Shown one piece after another: positions 7,916 to 17,556 of a DNA stretch of 64,000 nt (within the stretch, counting starts at the first letter, position 1; each line of letters starts with the position of its first letter). The position numbers and the translations under genes were made by a program. This DNA is from Microbulbifer halophilus. Lineage in GTDB: Bacteria; Pseudomonadota; Gammaproteobacteria; Pseudomonadales; Cellvibrionaceae. A model generated the notes under the pieces. It was given only the letters and a program-made list of their open reading frames with translations. It was not told the DNA's origin and searched no databases. Location: contig NZ_JAPIVK010000002.1 of assembly GCF_026183675.1 (NCBI RefSeq), positions 167,765-231,764 of the forward strand, written 5' to 3'.

Positions 7916-8713
7916 ATGTCCGGTCGCAAGAACAAGAACAGACACCGCAGAACAGCGCCGGCCACCCGCGGACAGGATCGCGGGCAGCCCACCGAGCTCC
8001 TGGACGAACTCAACTCTCTGCGCGACCTGCTGGGCAGCGACGAACTCGGCGATATCCCCCTGCTCGACCGGGTGGCCGAGCCGGCCCCGGACGACACCCC
8101 GCCGCGCCGGCAGCCGGGGCAACCCCCGGAACGGGGGCCGCAGCCGCCCGCCCAGGAACCACTGGACGAGAGCGACCTGCCAATCCTCTTCTCTCCCGTG
8201 GACGAGGAGCTGCCGGAGGACTGCAAGCCCGAACTGGACGAAGCCGACCGCGCCCTGCTGCGCCCTTTGCAGGAACTGCCGACGAATGCCAATGCCACCG
8301 GCGCCGGCTCCCAGCCGGAACAGCAGGGCGAGCTTTTCAGCGAATCCGGGGAGCGGCCCCCCACAACGTCGGAAAACCCCTTCCTCCCGGCCCATATCCG
8401 CTCGCGCCTGACCGGCGGCCGCATGCCGGAGCCCGAAGCGGAATCCGCTGCCGCCGAGGAAGACGAGTCCGGGCCCGCACCACAGGAAGGGGAATCGCAG
8501 CCCCGGCCCGCCGAGCCGGCGCCCCCCACCGCGGCGCCCCCGGCCGATACCGGGGAAACAGCTGCGGCCGCCGATACCGCGGCAACCGAGCGCGAGCGAC
8601 AGCGCCAGCAACTGATCGACCGCCTGGTCGCCCAGCAACTGCCGGCACTGGAGCGCCAACTGCGCGCGCGCATCGAGCGGATGGTGGACGAACTGGAACG
8701 CAAACGGCAATAA
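7916..8713 (+). CDS. Proline/glutamate-rich, largely disordered protein between holC and valS
   Basis: The 265-residue product has no signal peptide and is dominated by Pro, Glu, Asp and Ala. Short conserved-looking pieces are the basic start (MSGRKNKNRHRR), LLDELNSLRDLLG, and an acidic LPILFSPVDEELPED. The C-terminal 45 residues (ATERERQRQQLIDRLVAQQL to the end) predict one long amphipathic helix. Pseudomonas species also carry an unnamed gene in this position (recall), so it may be a poorly conserved partner of the replication or translation neighbours. The 24-base gap after holC suggests cotranscription. Function is unknown; coding status is supported by position and strong codon bias. Confidence 0.8.
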   Translation: MSGRKNKNRHRRTAPATRGQDRGQPTELLDELNSLRDLLGSDELGDIPLLDRVAEPAPDDTPPRRQPGQPPERGPQPPAQEPLDESDLPILFSPVDEELPEDCKPELDEADRALLRPLQELPTNANATGAGSQPEQQGELFSESGERPPTTSENPFLPAHIRSRLTGGRMPEPEAESAAAEEDESGPAPQEGESQPRPAEPAPPTAAPPADTGETAAAADTAATERERQRQQLIDRLVAQQLPALERQLRARIERMVDELERKRQ

Positions 8714-8886
8714 ACGGCTGTCGATGCCACCGACCCGGCATTACCGCTCACCGGTTATCGCCGATCGGCGCTGCCATTTTGCCCGCCGCGGACCCGACGG
8801 TATAATTCCCGCCCTTTTTCGGCGCACCCGGCTCGGCGCCCCCGGCAGGCACCCGACCCGAATTGACACAAGGTTTCCCCTCCCGC

Positions 8887-11658
8887 ATGGACAAGACATA
8901 CCAGCCCAACGCCATCGAACAACAGTGGTACCAGACCTGGGAAGAGAGCGGCTACTTCAAGCCGTCCGGCGACACCAGCGCCGATCCCTACTGCATCATG
9001 ATTCCGCCGCCGAATGTCACCGGCAGCCTGCACATGGGCCACGGCTTCCAGGAATCCATCATGGACGCCCTGATCCGCTACCACCGTATGCAGGGCGACA
9101 ACACCCTCTGGCAGGTGGGCACCGACCACGCCGGTATCGCCACCCAGATGGTGGTGGAACGGTTGCTGGCGGCGGAAGGCAAGTCCCGTCACGAGTTGGG
9201 CCGCGACAAGTTTATCGAGAGAGTCTGGCAGTGGAAGGAAGAATCCGGCGGCAATATCACCCGCCAGCTCAGGCGCCTGGGCGCCAGCCCCGACTGGTCC
9301 CGCGAGCGCTTCACCATGGACGACGGCTTCTACAAAGCGGTGCAGGAAGTCTTTATCCGCCTGTACGAGGACGGCCTCATCTACCGCGGCAAGCGCCTGG
9401 TGAACTGGGACCCGAAACTGCACACGGCGATTTCCGACCTGGAAGTGCTGAATGAGGAAGAACAGGGCCACCTGTGGCACTTCCGCTATCCGCTGTCCGA
9501 CGGCTCCGGCCACCTGGTGGTCGCCACCACCCGCCCGGAAACCATGCTCGGCGACACCGCCGTAGCGGTGCACCCGGAGGACGAGCGCTACAAACACCTG
9601 ATCGGCAAGACCATCAAACTGCCGCTGGCGGAGCGCGAAATCCCGATTATCGGCGACGACTATGTCGACCGCGAGTTCGGCAGCGGCTGCGTCAAGATCA
9701 CCCCGGCCCACGACTTCAACGACTACGAAATGGGCCAGCGCCACAGCCTCGAGATGATCAACATCCTCGACGCCGACGCCAACCTGAACGACGAGGTGCC
9801 GGAAAAATACCGCGGCATGGAACGCTTCGCCGCCCGCTCCCAGGTCGTCGACGACCTGGACGCGCTGGGGCTACTGGAAAAAACCGAACCCCACACCCTG
9901 AAGGTACCCCGCGGCGACCGCTCCGGCGTGGTGATCGAACCCTGGCTCACCGACCAGTGGTACGTAAAAACCCGGCCGCTGGCGGAAGACGCGATCAAAG
10001 CCGTGGAAGACGGCCGCGTCAATTTCGTGCCCGACAACTACCAGAACATGTACTTCTCCTGGATGCGCGATATCCAGGACTGGTGCATCTCCCGCCAGCT
10101 CTGGTGGGGCCACCGGATCCCGGCCTGGTACGACACCGACGGCAAACTCTACGTCGGCCGTTCCGAAGAAGAAGTGCGGGAGAAACACAATCTGGGCGGT
10201 ATCGAGTTGACTCAGGACGAAGATGTGCTCGACACCTGGTTCTCCTCCGGCCTCTGGACCTTCGGCACCCTCGGCTGGCCCGAGGATACCGCGGAACTGA
10301 AAGCCTTCCACCCCACCTCCGTGCTGGTGACCGGCTTCGATATCATCTTCTTCTGGGTCGCGCGCATGATGATGCTGACCCTCTATTTCAAGAAGGAAGT
10401 CCCCTTCCACACGGTTTATGTACACGGCCTGGTGCGCGACAGCCACGGGCAGAAGATGTCCAAGTCCAAGGGCAATGTGCTGGACCCGATCGACCTGATC
10501 GACGGCATCGACCTGGAGAGCCTGGTACAAAAACGCACCAGCGGCATGATGCAACCGCACCTTCGCGACAAGATCGAAAAGCAGACTCGCAAGGAATTCC
10601 CCGAGGGCATCGCCGCCTACGGCACCGACGCGCTGCGCTACACCTACTACTCGCTGGCCTCCACCGGCCGCGATATCCGCTTCGATGTGGGCCGCATCGA
10701 GGGCTTCCGCAACTTCTGCAACAAGATCTGGAACGCCTCCCGCTACGTATTGCAGAACTGCGAGGGATACGACTGCGGCCAGGACGGCGGTGAGGATTTC
10801 GAGCTGAGCCTGGCCGACCGCTGGATTATCTCCCAGCTGCAGCGCACGGAAAAAACCGTGCGTGAAGCGATGGATACCTATCGCTTCGACCTGGCCTCCC
10901 AGGCGCTGTACGACTTTGTCTGGGCCGAGTACTGCAGCTGGTACCTGGAACTGTCCAAGCCGGTACTCTGGGATGAGAATGTGTCGCAGGCGGTCAAGAC
11001 AGGCACCCGCCGCACCCTGATCCGCGTGCTGGAAACCATACTGCGCCTGGCTCACCCACTGATGCCGTTTATCACCGAGGAAATCTGGCAGCGCGTAAAA
11101 GCCCTGGCCGGCACCAGTGGCGACACCATCATGCTGCAGCCCTATCCGGAAGCGGACGAGCGCCGGATCGACACCGGCGCCGAGGCGGCCATCGCCTGGC
11201 TCAAGGTAGTCACCGAGGGGGTGCGCAATATCCGCGGCGAAATGAACATTTCGCCGGCAAAGAAAATCCCGCTGTTGCTGCGCGGCGGTTCGGAAGAAGA
11301 CCGGGAGCGACTGGAGGCCTGCCGCAGCCTGCTGACCAAACTCGCCAGCCTGGAGTCCATCACCTGGCTGGACTCCGGCGAAACGGCCCCCGCCTCCGCC
11401 ACCGCACTCGCCGGCGACCTGGAACTACTGGTTCCCATGGCCGGCCTGATCGATGTGGCGGCGGAGAGCGCGCGCCTGCAAAAGGAAATCGACAAGCTGG
11501 AAAAGGAATTGGCCCGCGTGCGGGGCAAACTCGACAACCCCAAATTCGTCGACAAGGCACCGGCCCATGTAGTGGCGAAGGAAAAGGACAAGCTGGCGGA
11601 AATGCAGAGCGCCCTGTCGCGGCTCGACAAGCAACTGAGGGCCGTGGGCGAACTCTAA
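8887..11658 (+). CDS. valS: Valyl-tRNA synthetase
   Basis: A class I synthetase that charges tRNA-Val and edits threonine. The 923-residue protein shows [15 protein letters not shown] with the HIGH-type motif HMGH at 49-52, the KMSKS motif at 523-527 ([12 protein letters not shown]), an anticodon-binding domain and the C-terminal coiled-coil arm of Lys/Glu-rich repeats (from about 860). ATG 8887 ([15 protein letters not shown]) is the family start; a TTG 24 bases earlier is less likely. It is last in the pepA-holC-valS group. A small hairpin follows its stop. Confidence 0.98.
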   Translation: MDKTYQPNAIEQQWYQTWEESGYFKPSGDTSADPYCIMIPPPNVTGSLHMGHGFQESIMDALIRYHRMQGDNTLWQVGTDHAGIATQMVVERLLAAEGKSRHELGRDKFIERVWQWKEESGGNITRQLRRLGASPDWSRERFTMDDGFYKAVQEVFIRLYEDGLIYRGKRLVNWDPKLHTAISDLEVLNEEEQGHLWHFRYPLSDGSGHLVVATTRPETMLGDTAVAVHPEDERYKHLIGKTIKLPLAEREIPIIGDDYVDREFGSGCVKITPAHDFNDYEMGQRHSLEMINILDADANLNDEVPEKYRGMERFAARSQVVDDLDALGLLEKTEPHTLKVPRGDRSGVVIEPWLTDQWYVKTRPLAEDAIKAVEDGRVNFVPDNYQNMYFSWMRDIQDWCISRQLWWGHRIPAWYDTDGKLYVGRSEEEVREKHNLGGIELTQDEDVLDTWFSSGLWTFGTLGWPEDTAELKAFHPTSVLVTGFDIIFFWVARMMMLTLYFKKEVPFHTVYVHGLVRDSHGQKMSKSKGNVLDPIDLIDGIDLESLVQKRTSGMMQPHLRDKIEKQTRKEFPEGIAAYGTDALRYTYYSLASTGRDIRFDVGRIEGFRNFCNKIWNASRYVLQNCEGYDCGQDGGEDFELSLADRWIISQLQRTEKTVREAMDTYRFDLASQALYDFVWAEYCSWYLELSKPVLWDENVSQAVKTGTRRTLIRVLETILRLAHPLMPFITEEIWQRVKALAGTSGDTIMLQPYPEADERRIDTGAEAAIAWLKVVTEGVRNIRGEMNISPAKKIPLLLRGGSEEDRERLEACRSLLTKLASLESITWLDSGETAPASATALAGDLELLVPMAGLIDVAAESARLQKEIDKLEKELARVRGKLDNPKFVDKAPAHVVAKEKDKLAEMQSALSRLDKQLRAVGEL

Positions 11659-11674
11659 GCACCCGCTCGGGTGC
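11659..11674. terminator. Small hairpin after valS
   Basis: GCACCCG-CT-CGGGTGC is a perfect 7-bp stem starting within the valS stop codon region. No T-run follows, so it is a weak candidate for a terminator between the convergent valS and secreted-protein genes. Confidence 0.3.
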
Positions 11675-11689
11675 GGGCGCCGCTGGCAG

Positions 11690-12247
11690 CTACATGGCCG
11701 GCTCGACGAAGGTTACATGCACCGGGCCACCGATACTCTGCAAACCATCCAGCAGGCAGTCCAGATACGCCAGTGTCGGGATATCGTTATAGGTGATCAG
11801 CACACTGCTGTTCTGGAATTTGCCGCTCACCACCTCCCCCTGCAGGGCAAACACTCGGGGAACACTGGGCAGATTCAACTCGGTGTCATACAGCTCCACT
11901 TGCACCGACTCCCAGTGGACTAGGCTGTCGGGTTGGTTGTCCCAGTCCACCAACGTAGTCCCCACGACATCGGTATTCACCAGGCAGGACAGACTCCCGT
12001 TGCCGGTGACATTTTTCAGTGTCGCCGTGTGTGTGGAAAAATCCTCGCTGAACATGCAGTTCAGATTGCCCGTACTGGTAAAGCTGGTCGCTTGCGGCAG
12101 CAACTTGAGCGGAGGGTTGAACTGCACGCTGGCATTCCCCAGACAGGTGGCATCCACCTGTTGGGCACCGGCGGGAAGCTGGTACAACAAGCCGGCCCCC
12201 AGCAGCAACACCACTGAAAATAGTTTTCTAAATTTAATTATATTCAT
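11690..12247 (-). CDS. Small secreted protein with four cysteines, function unknown
   Basis: The 185-residue product has a clear signal peptide (hydrophobic 10-23, cleavage near PAGA-QQ). The mature domain is rich in Thr, Ser, Asn and beta-strand-like segments, with four Cys (35, 64, 88, 164) that could form two disulfides. The start of the mature part, ATCLGNASVQFNPPLKLLPQ, reminds me of small secreted proteins common in Streptomyces (ATC-G-x-V-Y-P-L patterns); this is recall and needs a search. ATG 12247 follows AAGG at 8 bases. The gene is divergent from the Coq4-hydrolase fusion and less GC-rich than its neighbours, suggesting acquired DNA. Confidence 0.75.
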   Translation of the reverse strand: MNIIKFRKLFSVVLLLGAGLLYQLPAGAQQVDATCLGNASVQFNPPLKLLPQATSFTSTGNLNCMFSEDFSTHTATLKNVTGNGSLSCLVNTDVVGTTLVDWDNQPDSLVHWESVQVELYDTELNLPSVPRVFALQGEVVSGKFQNSSVLITYNDIPTLAYLDCLLDGLQSIGGPVHVTFVEPAM

Positions 12248-12599
12248 AGCTAATACCTTTATAAATTTCCAGTTGGGCTAGAATAATAATCTACAAGTAC
12301 TGACGGAACGATATTGGCCGGAGGGATACCATGCCACCGTTTGAAAAACGCAAACTTCGGCACATTTTCCTGCGGCAACAGACGTCCCCCGACAACCATC
12401 CCGCGCAGCCTTCGCCAAACCTGTCCGACGCTTCCAAGAGCCGGGAGATCGACCTCCGGGAATTGTCGTCAACGCGCCGACAGGCATAGAGATCAACCCA
12501 AAGCCGCCAAAAGTCATACAGTCCAACATCATGAGATATCTTTTAAAAATCCTGTGCCGTTTCGAAGGGTTTGTCTCCTGGATTGGGCGGAGGGGATTC
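12248..12599. other. Less GC-rich intergenic region between divergent genes
   Basis: These roughly 350 bases separate the secreted-protein gene from the Coq4-hydrolase gene and must contain both promoters. AT-rich stretches near 12230-12300 could hold a -10 element for the leftward gene. No repeat family found elsewhere in the window occurs here. Short open frames on both strands look unconvincing. Confidence 0.4.
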
Positions 12600-14123
12600 A
12601 TGTCCTTCTCCTTCCGCGCTCCCACACCTTCATCCGTCTCTTCGATGTATCTCCTTATTCATAAAAACCGACGCTGGCGCCGCCGTTTCATGACAGAAAT
12701 GTCAGAAAATCGTGCTTATGCAACCATCCTGGCAAAAAAACCGGCCACACCGGGCGACCTCCCCTCCCTGGAGAAGGCCCCGGCGGGGTCCCTTGGTCAT
12801 ACATACGCTGCTTTTATGAAAAACCACCAACTCTCCCTGCCAGTACCGGTAGAGCCGGTGCCCGACGATGACTTTCACTATTGCGTCTACCGCATTCTCA
12901 ACACCCATGATCTCTATCACGTTTTGCTGGATACCGTACCGGATTCATATGGCGAGATGGTGGTTGCCTCCTTCACCAATGCACAGATTCCACTGTATCT
13001 ACACCCATCCACTCATATCGCCGGTTCTCTTGCGTATGCAGCATTCAACCGCAACACCTCAACCCGGTTTCTGATAAGAGGGTGTGCTGTGGGGCACTTA
13101 CTGGGGCTGCGCAGCCAGCCATTGTTCAACGTTGACTGGGATACCCTGTGGCACTTGCCTCTGCCAGAAGCGAGACAAAAACTCGGCATCAACATTCCGG
13201 AAGTGGAATCCCTGGTTGACACTCACACCCCTGGAAGCCCCAGGCTTAAACTGCCAACCCTCTACGAGATGGGCGCGCATAAAGCCTATTATTATGAAAG
13301 GCGCCGTATTGGCGACCAGTATGTTCATCTCTACACACCGAGAGTTCCCACAAATGGATTGTGTCTGCTGGGGAGAGCGATGTTTACAAAAGGAGACTAC
13401 TTTCACCCCGTAGAACGGCACAGTCTCACAGCGGCTTTACTCGGGGCGGGCTGGTCGGTGGCCATCCCTGTTCCCTGCAGGGAAAATAGTGGCGATTTCG
13501 ACAAACTGGCCAAATCCCAGCTCGCTGTTATCAGAGAGTTGAACAACGACGGCTTCTCCAACCTGCATCTGATCGGTCACAGCTTTTCCGGTGTACTGTA
13601 TACTTGGCTGTGCCGCGAATATGAAGAGCTGCCAGTAAAAGGCGTGGCGACAATAGCATGCGGCCTGTGGATCCGCGAGGCAGTAAAAACACTCAGCCGC
13701 AAAGAGCGACACCACCTGATGCGCTACAACATTCAAATGAGGGTACTTCAGGCAGCCGGAAGGAAAGTCGCTTCCCGACAACATGCCTCCGAAGCACTCA
13801 GTGAGACAAAGCGCCTGGTTCGACAAGTCGTGCAATTGCCCTGGAAGGGGAAGACACTGGACCCGGACAACATACTCAATCGTCTGGAAAGGCAAAACCC
13901 ATCCCACACGGTGCCCTGCCTTTCCCTGGCAGGAAATGGAGATAAAATGATGCCCCCCTCGCTGGTTTCCACTTTTCATTCGCGTTTCATGCCACACGCG
14001 AATCAACATATATACCCCGGGGCCGGACACATGAACATTGTCGCTTCCGACCATTACTCGGGCGTATGGCACACACTTATCCACTGGCTGCAATCGGGAA
14101 AGACCACGGAGAAGAACCGCTGA
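12600..14123 (+). CDS. Fusion protein: Coq4-like zinc domain plus alpha/beta hydrolase
   Basis: The 507-residue product has two unrelated halves. Residues about 60-205 match Coq4, a ubiquinone-biosynthesis family: APAGSLGHTYAAFMKNHQLS, then the metal signature HDLYH with a Glu 11 residues later (H103, D104, H107, E119; HDxxHx11E), and a closing LPEARQKLGINIP. Residues about 235-500 look like an alpha/beta hydrolase: nucleophile elbow LIGHSFSG (Ser328; final Ser replaces the usual Gly), a candidate acid in AGNGDKM (Asp448) and a catalytic His in GAGHMNI (His477). ATG 12600 follows GGAGGGG at 4 bases; an ATG at 12531 lacks such a site. The gene lies directly upstream of the complex I operon on the same strand, 301 bases away. 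Coq4 itself acts on the C1 position of the quinone ring; the combined function is unknown. Confidence 0.85.
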   Translation: MSFSFRAPTPSSVSSMYLLIHKNRRWRRRFMTEMSENRAYATILAKKPATPGDLPSLEKAPAGSLGHTYAAFMKNHQLSLPVPVEPVPDDDFHYCVYRILNTHDLYHVLLDTVPDSYGEMVVASFTNAQIPLYLHPSTHIAGSLAYAAFNRNTSTRFLIRGCAVGHLLGLRSQPLFNVDWDTLWHLPLPEARQKLGINIPEVESLVDTHTPGSPRLKLPTLYEMGAHKAYYYERRRIGDQYVHLYTPRVPTNGLCLLGRAMFTKGDYFHPVERHSLTAALLGAGWSVAIPVPCRENSGDFDKLAKSQLAVIRELNNDGFSNLHLIGHSFSGVLYTWLCREYEELPVKGVATIACGLWIREAVKTLSRKERHHLMRYNIQMRVLQAAGRKVASRQHASEALSETKRLVRQVVQLPWKGKTLDPDNILNRLERQNPSHTVPCLSLAGNGDKMMPPSLVSTFHSRFMPHANQHIYPGAGHMNIVASDHYSGVWHTLIHWLQSGKTTEKNR

Positions 14124-14227
14124 ATGAGCGGGCGTCACCAAAAACTTCAGAATAATAGATCATAAGAACAGGCTATCTGATAATTAATCGTTCCTTTCGT
14201 GGTCTGGCTTTCATTTCTACAAAGCTT

Positions 14228-14233
14228 TATAAA
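14228..14233 (+). promoter_or_regulatory. Possible -10 element upstream of the nuo operon
   Basis: TATAAA, within the AT-rich TTTATAAAAT, lies about 195 bases before nuoA in an otherwise GC-rich neighbourhood. The matching -35 (TGGCTT, 17 bases upstream) is weak. It is the best promoter-like sequence in the 14124-14424 gap, which contains no gene. A perfect 12-bp palindrome, GTCTACGTAGAC, lies just downstream at 14255-14266 and could be an operator. Confidence 0.35.
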
Positions 14234-14254
14234 ATTACTGGCCAAACGCATTGG

Positions 14255-14266
14255 GTCTACGTAGAC
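14255..14266. promoter_or_regulatory. Perfect 12-bp palindrome in nuo leader
   Basis: GTCTACGTAGAC is self-complementary over all 12 bases and sits about 22 bases downstream of the best -10 candidate, a position typical for a repressor site. I do not recognise the binding protein. Confidence 0.35.
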
Positions 14267-14424
14267 TCATCCACCGGAGAACCAATAACAGCGCTTTCCA
14301 AAGCGGTGTAATTGTCAACAATTCGATTCCGGCCAGTATTCAGAAGTACCCCCTGTAGCAGTTGCGGTAACAGCGATGAACACAGGGCGCAGTCCGCGCC
14401 CGCCAGCCTTCGGGGAGAGAGAAG

Positions 14425-14838
14425 TTGAATGCGACAACCCTAGCCAACCCGGGTATTTGGCCACTGGTAGTCTACGGCCTGGCGGTGTTCGCGCTGATTG
14501 CACTGATGCTGGGGCTATCGCACTTCCTCGGTCAACGCCGCCGCGACAAGGCCACCGACGAACCCTACGAATCCGGCATCGTCTCCCAGGGCAGCGCCCG
14601 GCTGCGGCTATCCGTCACCTACTACCTGGTCGCCATTCTCTTCATTGTGTTCGACCTGGAAGCCATCTACCTTTTCGGCTGGGCCGTGGCCATACGCGAA
14701 ACCGGCCTCGCCGGCTTTGTCGAAGCCGTTGTTTTTATCCTGATACTGCTCGCCGGTCTGGTCTACCTGTGGCGGCTCGGCGCGCTGGATTGGGGTGGCC
14801 GACAGTTGAGCCTGCGGGAACGAGACAGACAACAATAA
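14425..14838 (+). CDS. nuoA: NADH-quinone oxidoreductase subunit A
   Basis: NuoA is a small three-helix membrane subunit near the quinone site of complex I. The 137-residue protein shows helix 1 (LVVYGLAVFALIALMLGLSHF), the conserved loop YESGIVSQGSARLRLSVTYY and helices 2 and 3 (LFIVFDLEAIYLFGWAVAIR). The in-frame start is TTG 14425 (TTG-AAT-GCG) after GGGGAGAG; an ATG four bases later is out of frame. First gene of nuoA-N; nuoB follows after 9 bases. Confidence 0.97.
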   Translation: MNATTLANPGIWPLVVYGLAVFALIALMLGLSHFLGQRRRDKATDEPYESGIVSQGSARLRLSVTYYLVAILFIVFDLEAIYLFGWAVAIRETGLAGFVEAVVFILILLAGLVYLWRLGALDWGGRQLSLRERDRQQ

Positions 14839-14847
14839 GGAAGCCCT

Positions 14848-15504
14848 ATGCGCTGGAAGCTCACCAGAGCGACAGAGGCAGACAACCTGATCGCCGCGGA
14901 CACCGCGCGCGGGCCGGGCGAACTGCTCTCCGAAGAGGCCGAGAAAAACATTCTGCTGGCCAAACTCGAAGACCTGGTGGCCTGGGGGCGCGCCAACTCC
15001 CTGTGGCCATTCAACTTCGGCCTCTCCTGCTGCTACGTGGAAATGGCCACCGCCTTCACCAGCCGCCACGACCTCTCCCGCTTCGGCTCCGAAGTCATTC
15101 GCGCCACCCCGCGCCAGGCGGACCTGATTGTCATTTCCGGCACCGTGTTCATCAAAATGGCCCCGGTACTGCAGCGCCTCTACGAACAGATGATGGAGCC
15201 CCGCTGGGTCATCTCCATGGGCTCCTGCGCCAACTCCGGCGGCATGTACGACATCTACAGTGTGGTCCAGGGCGTCGACCGCTTTATGCCGGTGGACGTC
15301 TATGTCCCTGGCTGCCCGCCGCGCCCGGAGGCGCTGATGCAGGGCCTGAACCTGTTACAGGATTCCATCGCCAGGGATCGCCGCGCGCTGAGCTGGGTAG
15401 TGGACGACGGCGGTGTGCGACAGGTGCCAAAACCCAGCCAGCGGGATCTGCACCGGGACGAGCGGATGCGCGCGGAAAAATTGCGTTCGCCGGATTCGGT
15501 GTAG
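14848..15504 (+). CDS. nuoB: NADH-quinone oxidoreductase subunit B
   Basis: NuoB holds cluster N2, the last Fe-S cluster before quinone. The 218-residue protein has the four ligands in GLSCCYVEM (Cys61, Cys62), MGSCANSGG (Cys127) and VPGCPPRPE (Cys156). The N-terminus is typical of the proteobacterial form. ATG 14848 follows AAGGAAG. A 219-base gap filled with palindromic repeats separates it from nuoCD. Confidence 0.98.
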   Translation: MRWKLTRATEADNLIAADTARGPGELLSEEAEKNILLAKLEDLVAWGRANSLWPFNFGLSCCYVEMATAFTSRHDLSRFGSEVIRATPRQADLIVISGTVFIKMAPVLQRLYEQMMEPRWVISMGSCANSGGMYDIYSVVQGVDRFMPVDVYVPGCPPRPEALMQGLNLLQDSIARDRRALSWVVDDGGVRQVPKPSQRDLHRDERMRAEKLRSPDSV

Positions 15505-15535
15505 CAGCCGGATACGGCCAGTGGCACCGAACCAG

Positions 15536-15702
15536 GCCCTCTCCCCCGGCCCCTCTCCCGGGGGGAGAGGGGGAGAAAAACGCGGCACCGAAAATAGAGA
15601 GCCGGCACGAAACAGTCCCCTCTCCCTCCGGGAGAGGGTTAGGGAGAGGGGGAACGAACGAAGCCCCTCTCCCCGCCCCCAATCCCAAAGGGAGAGGGGA
15701 GA
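15536..15702. repeat. Cluster of three CCCTCTCCC-type palindromic repeats between nuoB and nuoCD
   Basis: Three REP-like palindromes occur in a row: 15536-15575, 15617-15652 and 15664-15702. Each has CCCTCTCCC on one side and GGGAGAGGG on the other, with differing loops. The family recurs at 24095, 24253, 24619, 34468, 41136, 45625, 47198, 56603 and 59077. Within an operon such hairpins can stabilise upstream mRNA or reduce downstream expression; that role is inference. Confidence 0.85.
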
Positions 15703-15723
15703 AAAGAGCAACAGGGAAGCCCC

Positions 15724-17529
15724 ATGTCAGACGTAATCGCCCAAAGCGTTTACACCCCGAGCCCCTACCGCGAGGCCGCCGAAGCGTTTATCGGCGACCT
15801 GCGCCGGGAATACACGGGCGACAACTACTGGCTACAGCCGGACTGCCTGGACATGCCCACCCTGTGGATCGGCCAGCGCGATCTGCTGCCACTGCTGCGC
15901 TTTCTGAAAAGCGAAATCTCCCAGCCCTTTGCCATGCTTTACGATCTCTCCGCCATCGACGAGCGCCTGCGCAGCAATCGCGGCAAGGGCGAGCGCAAAC
16001 AGCCGGAGAGCGACTTCACCCTCGTCTACCAGTTGCTGTCATTCGAGCGCGATCTGTTCGTGCGCATCAAGGTCGCCCTGCCGGAATCGCGCCTGTCGGC
16101 GCCCAGCGCCACGCCTGTCTGGGCCTGTGCCAACTGGTACGAGCGGGAAGCCTGGGATCTGTTCGGTATCGAATTTATCGGCCACCCCAACCTGCGCCGC
16201 ATCATGATGCCGCCCACGTGGCGCGGCCACCCACTGCGCAAGGAGCACCACGCCCGCGCCACCGAGGTGGACCCGTTCACCCTGTCCGCGGACAAGCAAC
16301 GCGAAGAACAGCAGGCGCTGCTGTTCAAGCCCGAGGAGTGGGGCATGGCCCGCGCCAACGACAGCTCGGAGTTCATGTTCCTGAACCTGGGCCCCAACCA
16401 CCCCAGCGTGCACGGCGTCTTCCGCGTGGCCCTGCAGCTCGACGGCGAACAGATCGTCGATGCGGTGCCGGATATCGGCTACCACCACCGCGGTGCGGAG
16501 AAGATGGCCGAGCGCCAGGCCTGGCACAGCTATGTGCCCTACACCGACCGCATCGACTACCTGGGCGGGGTGATGAACAACCTGCCCTATGTACTGGCAC
16601 TGGAGCAACTGGCCGGTATCGAAGTGCCGCCGCGGGCGCAGACCATCCGCGTGATGCTGTGCGAGCTGTTCCGCATCGCCAGCCACCTAGTGTTCTATGG
16701 CACCTTTGCTCAGGACGTGGGGCAGATGTCGCCGGTTTTCTATATGTTCGAGGACCGGGAAAAACTCTTCGGCATCGTCGAGGCGATCACCGGCGGGCGC
16801 ATGCACCCGGCCTGGTTCCGCATCGGCGGCGTGGCGCAGGATCTCCCGCACGGCTGGGACAGAGTGATCCGCGAATTTCTCGACTATCTGCCCGCCCGCC
16901 TGCGCGAGTATGAGGGCATGGTGATCGACAACAAGATACTGCAGAAGCGCACCCGCGGTATCGGTGTCTACAACACCGCCGAAGCGCTGGAATGGGGCAT
17001 CACCGGCCCCGGACTGCGCGCCACCGGACTCGAGTGGGACCTGCGCAAGCGCCGGCCCTACAGCGGCTACGATCAATTCGAGTTCGATATTCCCGTCTAT
17101 GATGGGGGGGACTGTTTCGATCGCTGCCGCGTGCGCGTCGAGGAAATGCGCCAGAGCCTGCGCATTATTCGACAGTGTCTCGACAATATGCCGGGCGGGC
17201 CCTACAAGTCCGACCACCCGCTGACCACGCCGCCGCGCAGGAGCGGCACCATGCACGATATCGAGACACTGATCCAGCACTTCGTCAACAACAGCTGGGG
17301 CCCGGTTATGCCGGCGGGCGAAAGCTGTTTCCCGGTGGAAGCCACCAAGGGCCTGAACAGCTATCAGATCGTCAGCGACGGCGGCACCAACGCCTATCGC
17401 AATAGAATCCGTACACCGTCGTTTCCGCACCTGCAGATGATTCCCCTGATGTCCCGCGGACTGCTGGTGTCGGACCTGATCGCAATCATCGCCAGTATCG
17501 ATTTCGTTATGGCGGATGTGGACCGATGA
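15724..17529 (+). CDS. nuoCD: NADH-quinone oxidoreductase fused subunit C/D
   Basis: NuoC and NuoD, part of the hydrophilic connecting arm and quinone cavity, are fused as in E. coli and Pseudomonas. The 601-residue protein has a NuoC part (about 20-190, with [20 protein letters not shown] and [18 protein letters not shown]) joined to a NuoD part from about 215 ([29 protein letters not shown]) ending in the characteristic [12 protein letters not shown] 15724 follows AGGGAAG. Length is that of the fused family (about 600). Confidence 0.98.
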   Translation: MSDVIAQSVYTPSPYREAAEAFIGDLRREYTGDNYWLQPDCLDMPTLWIGQRDLLPLLRFLKSEISQPFAMLYDLSAIDERLRSNRGKGERKQPESDFTLVYQLLSFERDLFVRIKVALPESRLSAPSATPVWACANWYEREAWDLFGIEFIGHPNLRRIMMPPTWRGHPLRKEHHARATEVDPFTLSADKQREEQQALLFKPEEWGMARANDSSEFMFLNLGPNHPSVHGVFRVALQLDGEQIVDAVPDIGYHHRGAEKMAERQAWHSYVPYTDRIDYLGGVMNNLPYVLALEQLAGIEVPPRAQTIRVMLCELFRIASHLVFYGTFAQDVGQMSPVFYMFEDREKLFGIVEAITGGRMHPAWFRIGGVAQDLPHGWDRVIREFLDYLPARLREYEGMVIDNKILQKRTRGIGVYNTAEALEWGITGPGLRATGLEWDLRKRRPYSGYDQFEFDIPVYDGGDCFDRCRVRVEEMRQSLRIIRQCLDNMPGGPYKSDHPLTTPPRRSGTMHDIETLIQHFVNNSWGPVMPAGESCFPVEATKGLNSYQIVSDGGTNAYRNRIRTPSFPHLQMIPLMSRGLLVSDLIAIIASIDFVMADVDR

Positions 17530-17556
17530 CCGGGATGGCATCGAGAGGGGAGCAGG

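Noticed and set aside
12531-12599. Earlier ATG for the Coq4-hydrolase gene (23 extra residues)
   Set aside because: No Shine-Dalgarno sequence, whereas ATG 12600 has GGAGGGG in place.
12278-12664. Short overlapping frames on both strands upstream of the Coq4-hydrolase gene
   Set aside because: No ribosome site, no export or domain features, and they overlap each other and the fusion gene start.
14429-14431. ATG as nuoA start
   Set aside because: Out of frame with the NuoA protein; the in-frame TTG at 14425 is preceded by GGGGAGAG.
15536-15702. CRISPR-like array from repeated CCCTCTCCC units
   Set aside because: Units are palindromic, unevenly spaced and dispersed through the window; no uniform spacers and no cas genes.
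14376-16913. 845-codon plus-strand frame across nuoA-nuoB-nuoCD
   Set aside because: Arg/Pro-rich translation in the wrong frame of three firmly identified genes and through repeats.
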